DNA of 64,000 nt from Natrialba chahannaoensis JCM 10990 (GCF_000337135.1 NZ_AOIN01000046.1:131100-195099); one strand, 5' to 3'; positions 34,887-44,106 are shown, numbered from the stretch's first letter. Notes: a model not told the origin generated them from the letters alone. Program-made: numbers and translations.

Positions 34887-37289
34887 TTAGCGTTCGAGTC
34901 GCTGGATCAGTGCTTGCCGGAACGTTCGGGGCGTTCTGGTCTCCCCTCGGGCCATGAGGACTGTTCCGTCGTGTTCCTCTTCGAGTTGCTGCGGGATCGA
35001 CCCGTACAGTGCCTGTGCGACCGTGCTCGTCCCCGTCGCACCGACGCAGATCGTGTCGTAGGTGAGTACCGATTCGAGGAGTGTGTCCCGAACATCCTCG
35101 CCGACGACAACGCGGGGGTCGTACTCGTCAGCCGTGAAATCGGCCGATGCTGCGACATCCGTGATCGTTTCGCGGCCAATCGCAGTCGGGTCGAGCGCGG
35201 TGTCGTCTGTTGCGTCTGCATCCGCATCCGAATCGTCGTCTTCGCCCTCAGCTGTACCTTCCGCCGCAGTATCGTCTGCTTCTATTACCCCGATCCCACC
35301 GTCCTGTTCCACCGGCGGCTGCACGTTCAACAGCGTCAGCGAACTCTCGGGGAATGCTCGCCGAAGCTCGCCCGCCCGGCGCGCAGCAACGGGTGCCTGG
35401 GGTCCGTTCCCGGCCAGCGCAACAATGTCTCCCGGTTCCTCCGTGGGATCTCGGACGAGCGTCACATCACACGGGGCCCGCTCGAGTATCGGATCGATCG
35501 TCGAGCCAAAGAGCACGTCCCGGCGACGGCGCTCACCGGCCCAGCCGAGGACGATGTGAGCCGCCTCCTCTTCCTCAAGTACCGAGAGCAGCGTTTCGCC
35601 TGCGTTTCGGCCGACGATCGCGCGAGTTCTGATATGCACGTCCAGATCGTCGGCGGCCTCGATGGTTCGTTCGAGGAGTTTGTGCTGGTTCTCGACGCGC
35701 TCTTCTTCGAACTCGATCTGTGACGGCGAGGTCTGTGGCGGGACCTCGATGACGTTGACGGCAACGAGTTCGGCATCCTTGTCCTGACTCGCAGCGCTCG
35801 CAGCAGCATATCTGATCAATGGCCGCTGCGTTTCGGGGTTCGAAACAGGGACGACGACGCGATAGATGTCGTTCTCCGGGCGCTCCTCGTCTGCCGGCGC
35901 GACGGCCTCACCGATTAGCGTCGTTGAAATCGCCTGTTCTTGCGCGTAGAAGACGTACCAGCCGATACTGACGACAACGATGCCAACGCCGATCAACTGG
36001 ACAGTGAGCGACATCTGGACCAGTACGGCGAGACACGCGATGAAGCCAAGCACTGGAACGAGCGGATACAGCCACGATGGAATCCGGAAGTCCGGATCGT
36101 ACTCATTCGGCTCCGCACGCCGCAGGACGACGACCGCGATGTGAACGAGCGCGTACGTGATGAGGAACATGAAACTCGCCACGTCCGCGAGCGTGTCGAT
36201 CGGGAGCGGGCTTGCGATCAGTGCAAGGATGATCACACCCGTCGCAAGAATGGCGCGGTACGGCGTCCGATACTGGTTGTGAATGTCGTTGAGCCAATTC
36301 GTCAGAATCTGATCTCGCCCCATCGCGTAGTTGACCCGCGCAGCTGAGAGGACCGACGCGTTCGCCGAGGAGATCGTCGCCAGGACCGCACCGGCGATCA
36401 TCATGACCGAACCAACGGTGGCGAACTCGAGTGTGTACTCGCCGAGCGCCATGGGTCCCAGCGTGTAGCCGCCGACGGTGAGCGAGCCGAACATGCCTGC
36501 GGCGGTCCCGGCGACATCTGCGACGGGGATGTCGGAGGCTTCGAGATCTGGAACCGGGAGGAGACCGGTGCTGACGAGCATGACGAGGACGTACAGCGCC
36601 GTTGGTGTGAGGACGGCCGCGATCATCGACAGTGGGAGGTTCCGTCCCGGATCTTTGATCTCCTCGGCGCTGGTGGCGACCACCTCGAAGCCGATAAACG
36701 CGACGAACACCGTGCCGACGGTGGCTCCGACGGCACTCCAGCCATCCGGTGCGAACGGATCGAGCAGCGTCGTATCGATACGCGCGAGTCCGACGGTGAT
36801 GAAGACGAGGATCAGGAGGACGAGCAAGATGACGATGACGTTCTGGAGCGAGCCGGTTTCCTTGACGCCGCGGTAGTTGACCGCGATCAGGAGTGCGGCC
36901 ATGCCGAGTGCCGCGATGACGACAGCAGGTGCACCTGCGGACTGTTGGAGTAGATACTGGCCGAAGCCGAGCATGTAGAATGCGGTCGCGAACATCAGCC
37001 CGGCCCACATGCCCCAGCCGACGATCGTACCGAAGAAACTGCCAAGCGCGTGGTTGACGTAGTAGTAGCTACCGCCGGCTTTCGGCATACCAGTTGCCAG
37101 TTCTGAAAGTGAAAGTGCCGCAAACAGTGCGACGAGTCCGCCGACCGCGAACGAGATCATGCTCGCGGGACCGGCGCTTTCGGCGACGATGCCCGGCAGG
37201 ACGAAAATACCGGCACCGATCATGGTACCGAGGCCGAGCGTGTAGGCTTCGAGGAAGCCGAGGTCGCGTGCGAGTTCCTGGTCAGACAT
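34887..37289 (-). CDS. APC-superfamily amino-acid permease fused to UspA domains (copy 2)
   Basis: An 800-residue paralogue of the gene at 26357, started at MSDQELARDLGFLEAY; the frame also runs 12 bases further up to a GTG. TM1 has GTMIGAGIFVLPGIVAE, and GMPKAGGSYYYVNHALGSFFG follows. After 12 TM helices come UspA-like domains: YRVVVPVSNPETQRPLIRYAA, a linker with acidic repeats (EGEDDDSDADADATDD), and a final ICVGATGTSTVAQALYGSIP. It lies 63 bases upstream of trkA on the same strand, so a joint role in solute and cation balance is likely. An alternative reading as a cation/chloride-type APC member cannot be excluded. Confidence 0.85.
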   Translation of the reverse strand: MSDQELARDLGFLEAYTLGLGTMIGAGIFVLPGIVAESAGPASMISFAVGGLVALFAALSLSELATGMPKAGGSYYYVNHALGSFFGTIVGWGMWAGLMFATAFYMLGFGQYLLQQSAGAPAVVIAALGMAALLIAVNYRGVKETGSLQNVIVILLVLLILVFITVGLARIDTTLLDPFAPDGWSAVGATVGTVFVAFIGFEVVATSAEEIKDPGRNLPLSMIAAVLTPTALYVLVMLVSTGLLPVPDLEASDIPVADVAGTAAGMFGSLTVGGYTLGPMALGEYTLEFATVGSVMMIAGAVLATISSANASVLSAARVNYAMGRDQILTNWLNDIHNQYRTPYRAILATGVIILALIASPLPIDTLADVASFMFLITYALVHIAVVVLRRAEPNEYDPDFRIPSWLYPLVPVLGFIACLAVLVQMSLTVQLIGVGIVVVSIGWYVFYAQEQAISTTLIGEAVAPADEERPENDIYRVVVPVSNPETQRPLIRYAAASAASQDKDAELVAVNVIEVPPQTSPSQIEFEEERVENQHKLLERTIEAADDLDVHIRTRAIVGRNAGETLLSVLEEEEAAHIVLGWAGERRRRDVLFGSTIDPILERAPCDVTLVRDPTEEPGDIVALAGNGPQAPVAARRAGELRRAFPESSLTLLNVQPPVEQDGGIGVIEADDTAAEGTAEGEDDDSDADADATDDTALDPTAIGRETITDVAASADFTADEYDPRVVVGEDVRDTLLESVLTYDTICVGATGTSTVAQALYGSIPQQLEEEHDGTVLMARGETRTPRTFRQALIQRLER

Positions 37290-37301
37290 AGACACTGACA
37301 C

Positions 37302-37715
37302 CCCCGCGGATACCGAGTGGGGAGAAAAGACACCCCAGATATTTGTGGATCGAAAGTCGACTCATATACTGGGGTACTGGACCCCACTCTTTGTTAAGTG
37401 TATTGACTGAGCAGGCCGACCGATTCGAATCAAAGGGTTTGGACTGCTATCAGCGGTTTTGCTCGATGACGGTGGTGAGACGCTCACCTACTTTCGCTCA
37501 CATGCTGAAAAACTGGACTACGTTTTGGTGATCTCTCCGCTACAACCGACAGCCTATTTCGTGATGGCCACTTTGGTTGGGACTCATTTTTGATTCCGAA
37601 ACTAGGTAGAGTTATATTCTTGAATCGAAAATGGTGTCATCAGTGTCGAATATGAGGCCACTGACGACAGACGATAGCGGCAACGAGTACACGACCGGCA
37701 CACCAGGGGGAGACG
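37302..37715. other. 414-base spacer with a possible decayed reading frame
   Basis: Between the divergent permease and UspA genes. A hairpin TGGGGT-actgg-ACCCCA lies near 37370-37386. Around 37430-37570 a plus-strand frame reads GLLSAVLLDDGGETLTYFRSH and continues AEKLDYVLVI; its composition looks protein-like, but it has an upstream stop, no start, and no family I recognise. TATA-like gttatattc near 37610 probably serves the UspA gene. No other structure is seen. Confidence 0.35.
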
Positions 37716-38183
37716 ATGACTAACTCCCTGATCGCACAGCTCGTGGTCCCGATCGCAAACGAACGGGATGCACGCGCGACGTGTGTGGCACTCGACTCGG
37801 TCATCGACGACGGGGTTGAGACGCTTACCGTGGTCCATGTACTCGAACAGACCAGCGGTTATCCCGACAAAGCGCCGGTCGAGGCGCGAGCAACAGCGGC
37901 CAAGTCGATCTTCGAGACCGTCGAGACGTGGTTTCAGGACGGGCCGGAGATACACCGTGAACTGCGGTACGGGATCGATGTTGTCGACGAAATTATCGCG
38001 ACAGCGGAAGCGGTCGACGCATCTGCTATCGGATTTGCGCATCAGCCGGAGAGCCGGCTGAAGCGACTGCTGTCGAACACGGAGTCGTATCGCCTGATCA
38101 CCGAGAGTGAACAGCCCGTCCTCGTGTTTTCACGAGTCGAATCGGCCGATTCGGACGAAACGCAGACTGATTCGGAGGTATAA
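37716..38183 (+). CDS. Universal stress protein UspA domain protein (copy A)
   Basis: A 155-residue single-domain UspA-like protein: LIAQLVVPIANERDARATCVALDSV, HVLEQTSGYPDKAPVEARATAAKSIFETVETWF, and YGIDVVDEIIATAEAVDASAIGFAHQPESRLKRLLSNTESYRLITESEQPVLVF. The canonical ATP-binding G-2x-G-9x-G(S/T) is degenerate (GFAHQPESRLKRLLSNTES). The ATG follows agggggag by about five bases, a very strong Shine-Dalgarno, so this gene has a leader, unlike most here. It starts a uspA-trkA-trkH operon with gaps of three and five bases; it probably binds the transporter or senses nucleotide. Confidence 0.8.
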   Translation: MTNSLIAQLVVPIANERDARATCVALDSVIDDGVETLTVVHVLEQTSGYPDKAPVEARATAAKSIFETVETWFQDGPEIHRELRYGIDVVDEIIATAEAVDASAIGFAHQPESRLKRLLSNTESYRLITESEQPVLVFSRVESADSDETQTDSEV

Positions 38184-38186
38184 GAG

Positions 38187-38855
38187 ATGTATATCGTTAT
38201 TGTTGGCGCAGGAAGTATTGGCTCGAATCTGATCGACCTCGCAGTTGCGGACGGCAACGATGTTGTCGTCATCGAAGACGATGAGGAACGTGCAAACGAG
38301 ATCGCGAGCGAGCACGACTGTCTCGTCCTCAACGCGGACGCGACGACGAATAGCACGCTCAAGGATGCCGAAATCGGCCGTGCTGATGCCGTCATTACGA
38401 CGACGAACGTCGACGCGGTCAACATCATGGTCATGTTGCTCGCACAGGAACACGATGTCGCGAACCTCGTCAGCGTGGTTCACGACCCTGAAAATCTACC
38501 GGTGTTCGAGAAGATCGGCGTTACACTCATCGAGAATCCACAGCGGCTGATCGCCGATTATCTCTATCACTCGGTTCGGTACCCCGGCGTCAGTGACTTT
38601 ATCGACCTCGAGGACGACACGGAACTGGTCGAGTTGACCGTTACTGAAGACGCACCGATGAGTGGGAAGCGACTCCGAGCGGCCACCGAGTCAGGGCAGC
38701 TCCCGGACGGCTGTCTTGTCGTTGCGCTCAAGCGCGGTTCGGAGATCCGACCACCAAAAGGCGATACGTCGATTCGGGCGGGAGACCAGGTGACAGTGTT
38801 CACGGACGATGTCTCGCTTGTAGATGCGGTCGCGGCGTTCACCGGTGAGCACTGA
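38187..38855 (+). CDS. TrkA family potassium gating protein, single RCK unit
   Basis: A 222-residue protein with one TrkA_N domain (MYIVIVGAGSIGSNLIDLAVADGNDVVVIEDDEERANEIA; the acidic end of beta-2 fits NAD(H) binding) and one TrkA_C domain at about 140-220 (ELTVTEDAPMSGKRLRAATES, KRGSEIRPPKGDTSIRAGDQVTVF). Half the size of the TrkA at 33489-34823, so it should act as a dimer/octamer ring of single units. Its start follows ggaggtataag by a few bases. The next gene is an intact TrkH five bases downstream; the pair is a complete Trk/Ktr-type system. Confidence 0.9.
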   Translation: MYIVIVGAGSIGSNLIDLAVADGNDVVVIEDDEERANEIASEHDCLVLNADATTNSTLKDAEIGRADAVITTTNVDAVNIMVMLLAQEHDVANLVSVVHDPENLPVFEKIGVTLIENPQRLIADYLYHSVRYPGVSDFIDLEDDTELVELTVTEDAPMSGKRLRAATESGQLPDGCLVVALKRGSEIRPPKGDTSIRAGDQVTVFTDDVSLVDAVAAFTGEH

Positions 38856-38860
38856 TTCCG

Positions 38861-40402
38861 ATGCAGTTCAGTACCGTCGGGCGAGGCGTCGGCCGTATCG
38901 TACAGGTCGTCTCGCTCATGACATTTCTCTCCGTTCCAGTCGCTGTGCTCAACGGCGAGTACTTCGCGGTGCCGGCGTTCGTCGTCTCGGGTGTGTTCAT
39001 GCTCGCTATCGGGACGGCCCTCGCACGTGGCTTCGCGAACGCGCCGGACCCCGGAACGCTTCACGGGATGCTCATCGCGGCGAGCGCGTGGGGTGTCGTC
39101 GGTGTCCTCGGCGGCGTACCGTTCCTCCTGATCGCATGGACGATCACTGTAGACCCACTTCCAGCGTGGATGAACACGCCAGCGATCAACGAAACGACGG
39201 CTGTCTTTCAAGCGCCGCTCAACGCGATGTTCGAAAGTATGAGCGGTTTCACCAGCACTGGGCTGACAATGGCACCCGTCGAGGACGACCTCCCACGGTC
39301 GCTGCACTGGTGGCGCTCGTTCACAGAGTGGGTCGGCGGCGTTGGTGTCATTGTCCTCACCGTCGCCATTCTCGCACGACCCGGGAGTGGTTCGTTGACG
39401 CTCTACCAGAGCGAAGCTCGATCGGAAAAGATTCACCCCAGCATTGTCTCGACGGTTCGGGAAATCTGGAAGCTCTACCTCGGCTTTACGGCTGCAGCCA
39501 TCGCGCTGTTTCTCGCCGTCGGGATGCCACTCTGGGGCGCGATCAACCATGCGATGACCGCCATCGCCACCGGCGGTTTCTCGATTCACGCCGACTCGAT
39601 CGGTCACTATGGGAGTCCGCTGATCGAGTACGCCGTCATCCCGGTGATGGTCGCCGGCAGCATTGCGTTCCCGATCCACTATCTCATCCTCAAAGGCGAA
39701 CTTCGAAACATCTACGCCGATATTCAGACCAGATGGGTCTTCATCTGGTTCAGCATCGGCTCGATCACACTGACTGCCGTCCTGTTGCTGACCGATCAGT
39801 ACGAAACCGTCGAAGAGACCTTCCGCATCGCGCTCTTCCAGTTCGTCTCCGCCACCTCGAACACTGGCTTCGGTACTGCGACGATCGGCAACGGCACAGA
39901 ACAGGCCTGGACAGCCGGTGCAACGTTGCTCGTCTGTCTCGGCATGCTCACCGGTGCCGCCGCTGGCTCGACCGTCGGCGGTCTCAAGCTCATCCGCGTC
40001 GCCACGCTGCTCAAAGGCACGCTCTGGCAGATTCGGAGCGTTTTCTCACCGGACACGGCGATCAGAAAGCTCCGCCTCGGCAAACGGACGCTCTCGGAAG
40101 CACAGGCCCAGCGGGAGTACACCGAAGCCGCCGTCGTCTTCCTTCTCTGGATCGTGTTCCTCATCGTCGGCGTCGCCGTCCTCCTCTGGACACTCTCGCC
40201 GGACCACCCGGTCGAGTACGTCATCTTCGACGTGATGAGTGCACAGAGCAACGTCGGTCTCGATGCAGGAATCACCGGTCCAGAGATGCCCGAGACGGCC
40301 AAAGCGATGTTGTTCTTCAACATGTGGATTGGCCGACTCGAAATCATTCCGATTGCGGTGTTGTTCGGTGCGCTCTTCCGGACCGCTGGACTCTATGAGT
40401 GA
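38861..40402 (+). CDS. trkH: TrkH family potassium uptake pore
   Basis: A 513-residue intact TrkH. Four pore loops, each with the selectivity-filter glycine, are visible: ESMSGFTSTGLTM, TAIATGGFSIHAD, FVSATSNTGFGTA, MSAQSNVGLDAG. Between them lie the paired TM helices, and MWIGRLEIIPIAVLF closes the protein as in the family. It takes up K+ driven by membrane potential, gated by TrkA. In haloarchaea, which balance brine with molar KCl, this is a key system. It is the only unbroken TrkH in the window. Confidence 0.92.
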   Translation: MQFSTVGRGVGRIVQVVSLMTFLSVPVAVLNGEYFAVPAFVVSGVFMLAIGTALARGFANAPDPGTLHGMLIAASAWGVVGVLGGVPFLLIAWTITVDPLPAWMNTPAINETTAVFQAPLNAMFESMSGFTSTGLTMAPVEDDLPRSLHWWRSFTEWVGGVGVIVLTVAILARPGSGSLTLYQSEARSEKIHPSIVSTVREIWKLYLGFTAAAIALFLAVGMPLWGAINHAMTAIATGGFSIHADSIGHYGSPLIEYAVIPVMVAGSIAFPIHYLILKGELRNIYADIQTRWVFIWFSIGSITLTAVLLLTDQYETVEETFRIALFQFVSATSNTGFGTATIGNGTEQAWTAGATLLVCLGMLTGAAAGSTVGGLKLIRVATLLKGTLWQIRSVFSPDTAIRKLRLGKRTLSEAQAQREYTEAAVVFLLWIVFLIVGVAVLLWTLSPDHPVEYVIFDVMSAQSNVGLDAGITGPEMPETAKAMLFFNMWIGRLEIIPIAVLFGALFRTAGLYE

Positions 40403-40481
40403 GAGCGGTAGTGAATTCACACTGCTGTCGTATATTTTGAAACAATAAAATATCGAGTGGAGAATTCGGAACCGTAACCTA

Positions 40482-40495
40482 GAAACTAATATATC
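40482..40495 (+). promoter_or_regulatory. TATA box upstream of UspA copy B
   Basis: The AT-rich aaactaatatatct about 120 bases before the start implies a leader of roughly 95 bases. That leader contains caccagggggaga, identical over 13 bases to the sequence just before UspA copy A. Confidence 0.4.
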
Positions 40496-40615
40496 TTCGT
40501 ATCGTCAGCATCGACTGAGAACAGTAAGCGATAGATGATAGCCACTCACGTAGTGAAGTCGTCTCAATCTGCCATCGCAACACCAGGGGGAGAACCGCGC
40601 TGAGCGGATGGATTG

Positions 40616-41047
40616 ATGACAGTACAACAACTCCGTCGTGTAGTCGTCCCGGTCGCAAACGAGACGGATGCACGACAAACGTACGAATCGATACGACAGC
40701 ACGTCGCACCAGACGTGTTGATCCACGTCGTTCACGTGATCGAGAAAGCGGGTGGTGCACCTGACAAAGCGCCACTCGGTGCGCGTCAGCGCCAGGCGGA
40801 AACGGTTTTCGAGCAAGCGCTCGAGACACTCGAGCCGATTGGATACAAAGTTGAAACCGAACTCAGGTACGGGCGGGACATAATTGACGAAATCCGGACT
40901 GTCGTCGATGAACACGATGGTGCCGTCATCGCGTTCGTGCCTCGGGAGAGCAGCCGTCTTCACCGAGTACTCACCGGCGACAAGACGCGACGACTCGCGA
41001 CAGTGGGGGATGTTCCAGTACTCGTCCTCCCGGAGGACACATCGTGA
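40616..41047 (+). CDS. Universal stress protein UspA domain protein (copy B)
   Basis: A 143-residue UspA-like protein, paralogous to copy A: LRRVVVPVANETDARQTYESIRQ, HVVHVIEKAGGAPDKAPLGARQRQAETVFEQALE, and RYGRDIIDEIRTVVDEHDGAVIAFVPRESSRLHRVLTGDKTRRLATVGDVPVLVLPED. The nucleotide loop is again degenerate. The ATG at 40616 is preceded by a TTG in frame; ATG is preferred. It lies 213 bases after trkH with its own TATA, so it is probably a separate unit that responds to the same signal. Confidence 0.75.
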   Translation: MTVQQLRRVVVPVANETDARQTYESIRQHVAPDVLIHVVHVIEKAGGAPDKAPLGARQRQAETVFEQALETLEPIGYKVETELRYGRDIIDEIRTVVDEHDGAVIAFVPRESSRLHRVLTGDKTRRLATVGDVPVLVLPEDTS

Positions 41048-41247
41048 CGGGCGACAGCAGTTCGCCGGAGCCGGTGGGTGACCGTCGTCTCCACGCTCTG
41101 TGTCCGGTGAACCGTCCTCTCGAAGTAACCCACCTGCCTCGAGAAAAACTGACAGATATAGCGGTGTTCACGATCCGTCAGTCACTACATTGACCATTTT
41201 CGATGCGTAAACCAACCGACTTCAAATTAGGCGATAGAAAGTACCGT

Positions 41248-41260
41248 AGATATATATTCT
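41248..41260 (+). promoter_or_regulatory. TATA box of the Lrp/RCK_C regulator
   Basis: The sequence tagatatatattc lies about 28 bases before the ATG at 41281, with a purine-rich BRE-like gaaagtacc upstream. It selects the 41281 start over the longer frame from 41203, which would begin before the transcript. Confidence 0.6.
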
Positions 41261-41280
41261 GTCGTCACGCAGAAAGGGAC

Positions 41281-42075
41281 ATGGGAGATGGGTCCGGAGG
41301 CAGCTATCGCCTTGACGAAATCGATCGGCGAATCATTTACGCGTTGATGTCCGACGCGCGAAACACGTCAGCCCCCACCATCGCAGCGGAAGTTAGCGTC
41401 TCCGGTGCAACGATCCGCAACCGGATCGCCCAACTCGAAGAACACGGCATCATCGACGGCTACCACGCGACTGTGGACTTCGAACACGCCGACGGCTCGC
41501 TGATGAACCTCTTTCTCTGTCACGCATCCTTCGGCGAAGTCGAGGGCGTCGCCCGCCGAATCGGGACGATTCCGGGCGTGATCAACGTCCGCGAACTCAT
41601 GGGCGGGCACATGAACCTCCATGTCCTCGCCGTCGGCACCGACACCGCCGACCTCCGTCGCATCGGACGCGAACTCGAGCAACTAGACGTTGCAATCGAA
41701 GACGAGTTCCTCATGCAGACCGAACACGACTTCCCCTACACGCCCTACGGCCCTGCAGATGGTCGCCGCCGCGAACCCCTCGCAGACTACATCAGCCTCA
41801 CCGGCGGCGCGGAAGTCGTCGAAATTACCGTCCACGAAGATGCCCCGATCGCCGGCCGTACACTCGAGTCGGCGGCCGACGACGATGTCCTGGCAGACGA
41901 GACGCTTGTCGTCGCAATCGAACGCGACGACGCGGTGATCACTCCCCACGGTGATACCGAAATCAGGCCACACGACGTGGTGACTGTCTTCTCGCCCGAC
42001 GGGACGAACGAACCGGCACTCACTGCCTTCCGCGGGCCTGATGGCACTGCGCACTCGCCGACACGACCGAGCTAA
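41281..42075 (+). CDS. Lrp/AsnC-type regulator fused to a TrkA-C (RCK_C) domain
   Basis: A 264-residue regulator from MGDGSGGSYRLDEIDRRIIYAL. Domains: AsnC-type HTH at about 10-60 (APTIAAEVSVSGATIRNRIAQLEEHGII), an Lrp effector domain at about 65-155 (GHMNLHVLAVGTDTADLRRIGRELEQ), and a C-terminal RCK_C domain at about 180-250 (VEITVHEDAPIAGRTLESAADD, GDTEIRPHDVVTVFSP). The RCK_C half is the same module that gates Trk channels, so it likely senses the same ligand (a cyclic dinucleotide or ion) and controls the neighbouring K+ and Usp genes. The ligand is inference. Confidence 0.85.
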   Translation: MGDGSGGSYRLDEIDRRIIYALMSDARNTSAPTIAAEVSVSGATIRNRIAQLEEHGIIDGYHATVDFEHADGSLMNLFLCHASFGEVEGVARRIGTIPGVINVRELMGGHMNLHVLAVGTDTADLRRIGRELEQLDVAIEDEFLMQTEHDFPYTPYGPADGRRREPLADYISLTGGAEVVEITVHEDAPIAGRTLESAADDDVLADETLVVAIERDDAVITPHGDTEIRPHDVVTVFSPDGTNEPALTAFRGPDGTAHSPTRPS

Positions 42076-42084
42076 TACACTACG

Positions 42085-42486
42085 ATGTCACTCGATAGGC
42101 TTCTTCCGTCGTTCTTGCAACGAGAACGAACGGGCGACAGATCGCCGGCCGATGCGGATGGAGTGGTCCTCCACGAGTGTCGACACTGTGGGTCGAAGTT
42201 CGAGGAGTACCCCAAGACGTGTCCAGTCTGTGGCTCGACGGAAATTGCCACCTATCAGTTCGAGTCCGACGACGCGGACGATGAACACGAGACTGGCGAC
42301 AGCGAGGACGTCGATGTAGCTAGTGATACTGCAGGTACAGACACAAATGGAGACACAGACGGCGTCACTCACACGAAAGGCACAGAGCAGAAGAACACAG
42401 GCGCAGGCGATCGCGACCAACCTACAGGCGACTCAGGGACGAACACGGACACACACGGGGCCGAGGACGACACCAGTCGCGAGTAA
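42085..42486 (+). CDS. Zinc-ribbon protein with long acidic tail
   Basis: A 133-residue protein starting nine bases after the regulator. Residues about 29-52 hold one zinc ribbon: HECRHCGSKFEEYPKTCPVCGSTEI. From residue 60 to the end it is low complexity, almost only Asp, Glu, Thr, Gly and Ser, typical of a disordered halophilic tail. It could be a regulator partner or a small metal protein; nothing in the sequence assigns a function. Likely co-transcribed with the regulator. Confidence 0.65.
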   Translation: MSLDRLLPSFLQRERTGDRSPADADGVVLHECRHCGSKFEEYPKTCPVCGSTEIATYQFESDDADDEHETGDSEDVDVASDTAGTDTNGDTDGVTHTKGTEQKNTGAGDRDQPTGDSGTNTDTHGAEDDTSRE

Positions 42487-42604
42487 CGTGACGGCGCATC
42501 GATTGTGCGTGCCGTTCCAGCCTCGAAGCACGTGATTATTTTCGATAGTAACAACCGAATTAGCGAGTACTGACCATCCCAAGAGTCCGATAGACCGCTC
42601 CCCG

Positions 42605-42840
42605 GTGACCATAGTTCAGTGGCTGTATCCAGTCTCAACACCTCACTGGTCCGTTGTGGAACCGCCATGCAGAGTGCCAAATGACACCACAGTTGGTGAC
42701 CTACTCGAGCAGACAGTCGAGCGCTATCCCGACCGTGACGAAATTATTGACTCACGTACAGGCCAGCGCTTCACTACGCCGAATTCGACGATTCAACGAG
42801 ACGGAGACGGACTCGAAAGCAGATGCAGCGGGTGAGTAGC
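42605..42840 (+). pseudogene. Truncated, frameshifted N-terminus of an acyl-CoA synthetase-like (AMP-binding) gene
   Basis: The frame from about 42650 reads VVEPPCRVPNDTTVGDLL, EQTVERYPDRDEIIDS and RTGQRFT, the standard opening of haloarchaeal AMP-dependent ligases. At 42773-42775 one extra base shifts the frame; the next frame continues YAEFDDSTRR, the expected motif. Similarity then stops, so about 90% of the enzyme is missing. It is a relic left by deletion between the zinc-ribbon gene and gshA. Confidence 0.65.
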
Positions 42841-43023
42841 CGGGTCAGAGGACAATTTGCGGCGTGAGGCGAGACCCAGTCGCGCACAGTCTCGCGTTTC
42901 GCGCTGTGACGAGTGAGTGGTGTCTGCGGATGAAATCGTTCCTGACTCCGTGACACTCTGTCCTACCGACACTGTGTGCCGACTCCAAATCGTATTTACT
43001 GCCGCGCCCGAAACCTCAAAACG
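42841..43023. promoter_or_regulatory. gshA upstream region with TATA box
   Basis: After the ligase relic there is no gene. The sequence cgtatttac at about 42990-42998 lies 26-34 bases before the ATG at 43024 and is the likely gshA TATA box. Confidence 0.45.
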
Positions 43024-44106
43024 ATGGAACGCGGGTCGCCGGATTCGTTCACGCGCATGGGCACACTGGGGATCGAAGAGGAATGTTTCGTCGTCGACGA
43101 GCACGGTCGGCCCACGAGCGGCACCGACGAACTCGTCTACGATCACGACCCTCCCGAAATCCTCGCCGACCGACTCGACCACGAACTGTTCAAGTTCGTC
43201 ATCGAGACCCAGACACCGCTCATCGAGGACCCCAGTAACGCCCGTGAGGTGCTCCTTGAGATCCGCCGCGCGCTCGTCGAGCACGCCGAGCGCCACGGCT
43301 TCCAGATCGCCGCTGCAGGCCTCCACCCGCTCGCGCGCTGGCGCGAACTCGAGCACGCCGAAAAGCCACGCTATCGCGCACAACTCGACCGTATTCAGTA
43401 CCCCCAGCATCGAAACACCACCGCCGGCGTCCACGTCCACGTCGGCGTCGACGACGCCGATAAGGCTGTCTGGATCGCCAACGAACTGCGGTGGTACGTT
43501 CCGATCATGCTCGCGCTCTCGGCGAACTCGCCCTACTGGGACGGTTTCGACACCGGTCTCCAGTCCGCACGCGCGAAACTCTTCGAGGGGCTTCCCAACA
43601 CCGGGATGCCGACCTACTTCGAGGACTACGAGGACTTCGACCGGTTCGAGCGCCGGATGCTCGAAACCGACTCGATCAACGACCGGGGGGAACTCTGGTA
43701 CGACGTGCGCCCCCACACCGAACACGGCACCGTCGAATTCCGGACGCCGGACGGCCAGTCCGACCCCGACATCGTGCTGGCGTTCGTCGAATATGCCCAC
43801 GCGCTCGTCGAGGCGCTGGCTGAGGAGTACGAGGACGGCACTCCCAGTTCGCGTCACCGACGCGAGCTGCTCGACGAAAACAAGTGGCGTGCACTGCGCT
43901 ACGGCCACGACGCCTCGTTTATCGACCGCGACCTCGAGAGTACCGTCGACCTCGGCGAGGTCGTCGACCGCGAGTGCAACCGACTTGGCATCGACGGCAT
44001 CCGTGACGTTTACGAACGCGACAGTGGTGCCACCAGACAGCGCCAGCTACTGGAGTCCGGTGGACCCGACGAACTCTGTGACTCGCTGCTGTTGGGTACG
44101 GAGTAG
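43024..44106 (+). CDS. gshA: Glutamate-cysteine ligase (gamma-glutamylcysteine synthesis)
   Basis: A 360-residue ATP-dependent ligase of the haloarchaeal GshA/YbdK-like type. Landmarks: [17 protein letters not shown] near the N-terminus (substrate/Mg site), [39 protein letters not shown], and [22 protein letters not shown], followed by [20 protein letters not shown]. Haloarchaea accumulate gamma-glutamylcysteine as their main thiol, made by this enzyme. The start ATG at 43024 is chosen over an in-frame ATG at 42976 because the TATA box (about 42994) would place transcription start near 43020. Confidence 0.88.
   Translation: MERGSPDSFTRMGTLGIEEECFVVDEHGRPTSGTDELVYDHDPPEILADRLDHELFKFVIETQTPLIEDPSNAREVLLEIRRALVEHAERHGFQIAAAGLHPLARWRELEHAEKPRYRAQLDRIQYPQHRNTTAGVHVHVGVDDADKAVWIANELRWYVPIMLALSANSPYWDGFDTGLQSARAKLFEGLPNTGMPTYFEDYEDFDRFERRMLETDSINDRGELWYDVRPHTEHGTVEFRTPDGQSDPDIVLAFVEYAHALVEALAEEYEDGTPSSRHRRELLDENKWRALRYGHDASFIDRDLESTVDLGEVVDRECNRLGIDGIRDVYERDSGATRQRQLLESGGPDELCDSLLLGTE

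Noticed and set aside
38567..39679. A 370-codon minus-strand frame opposite trkA-trkH
   Set aside because: It lies opposite an intact TrkH with all four filter loops; the frame is rich in Arg/His/Asp shadow residues.
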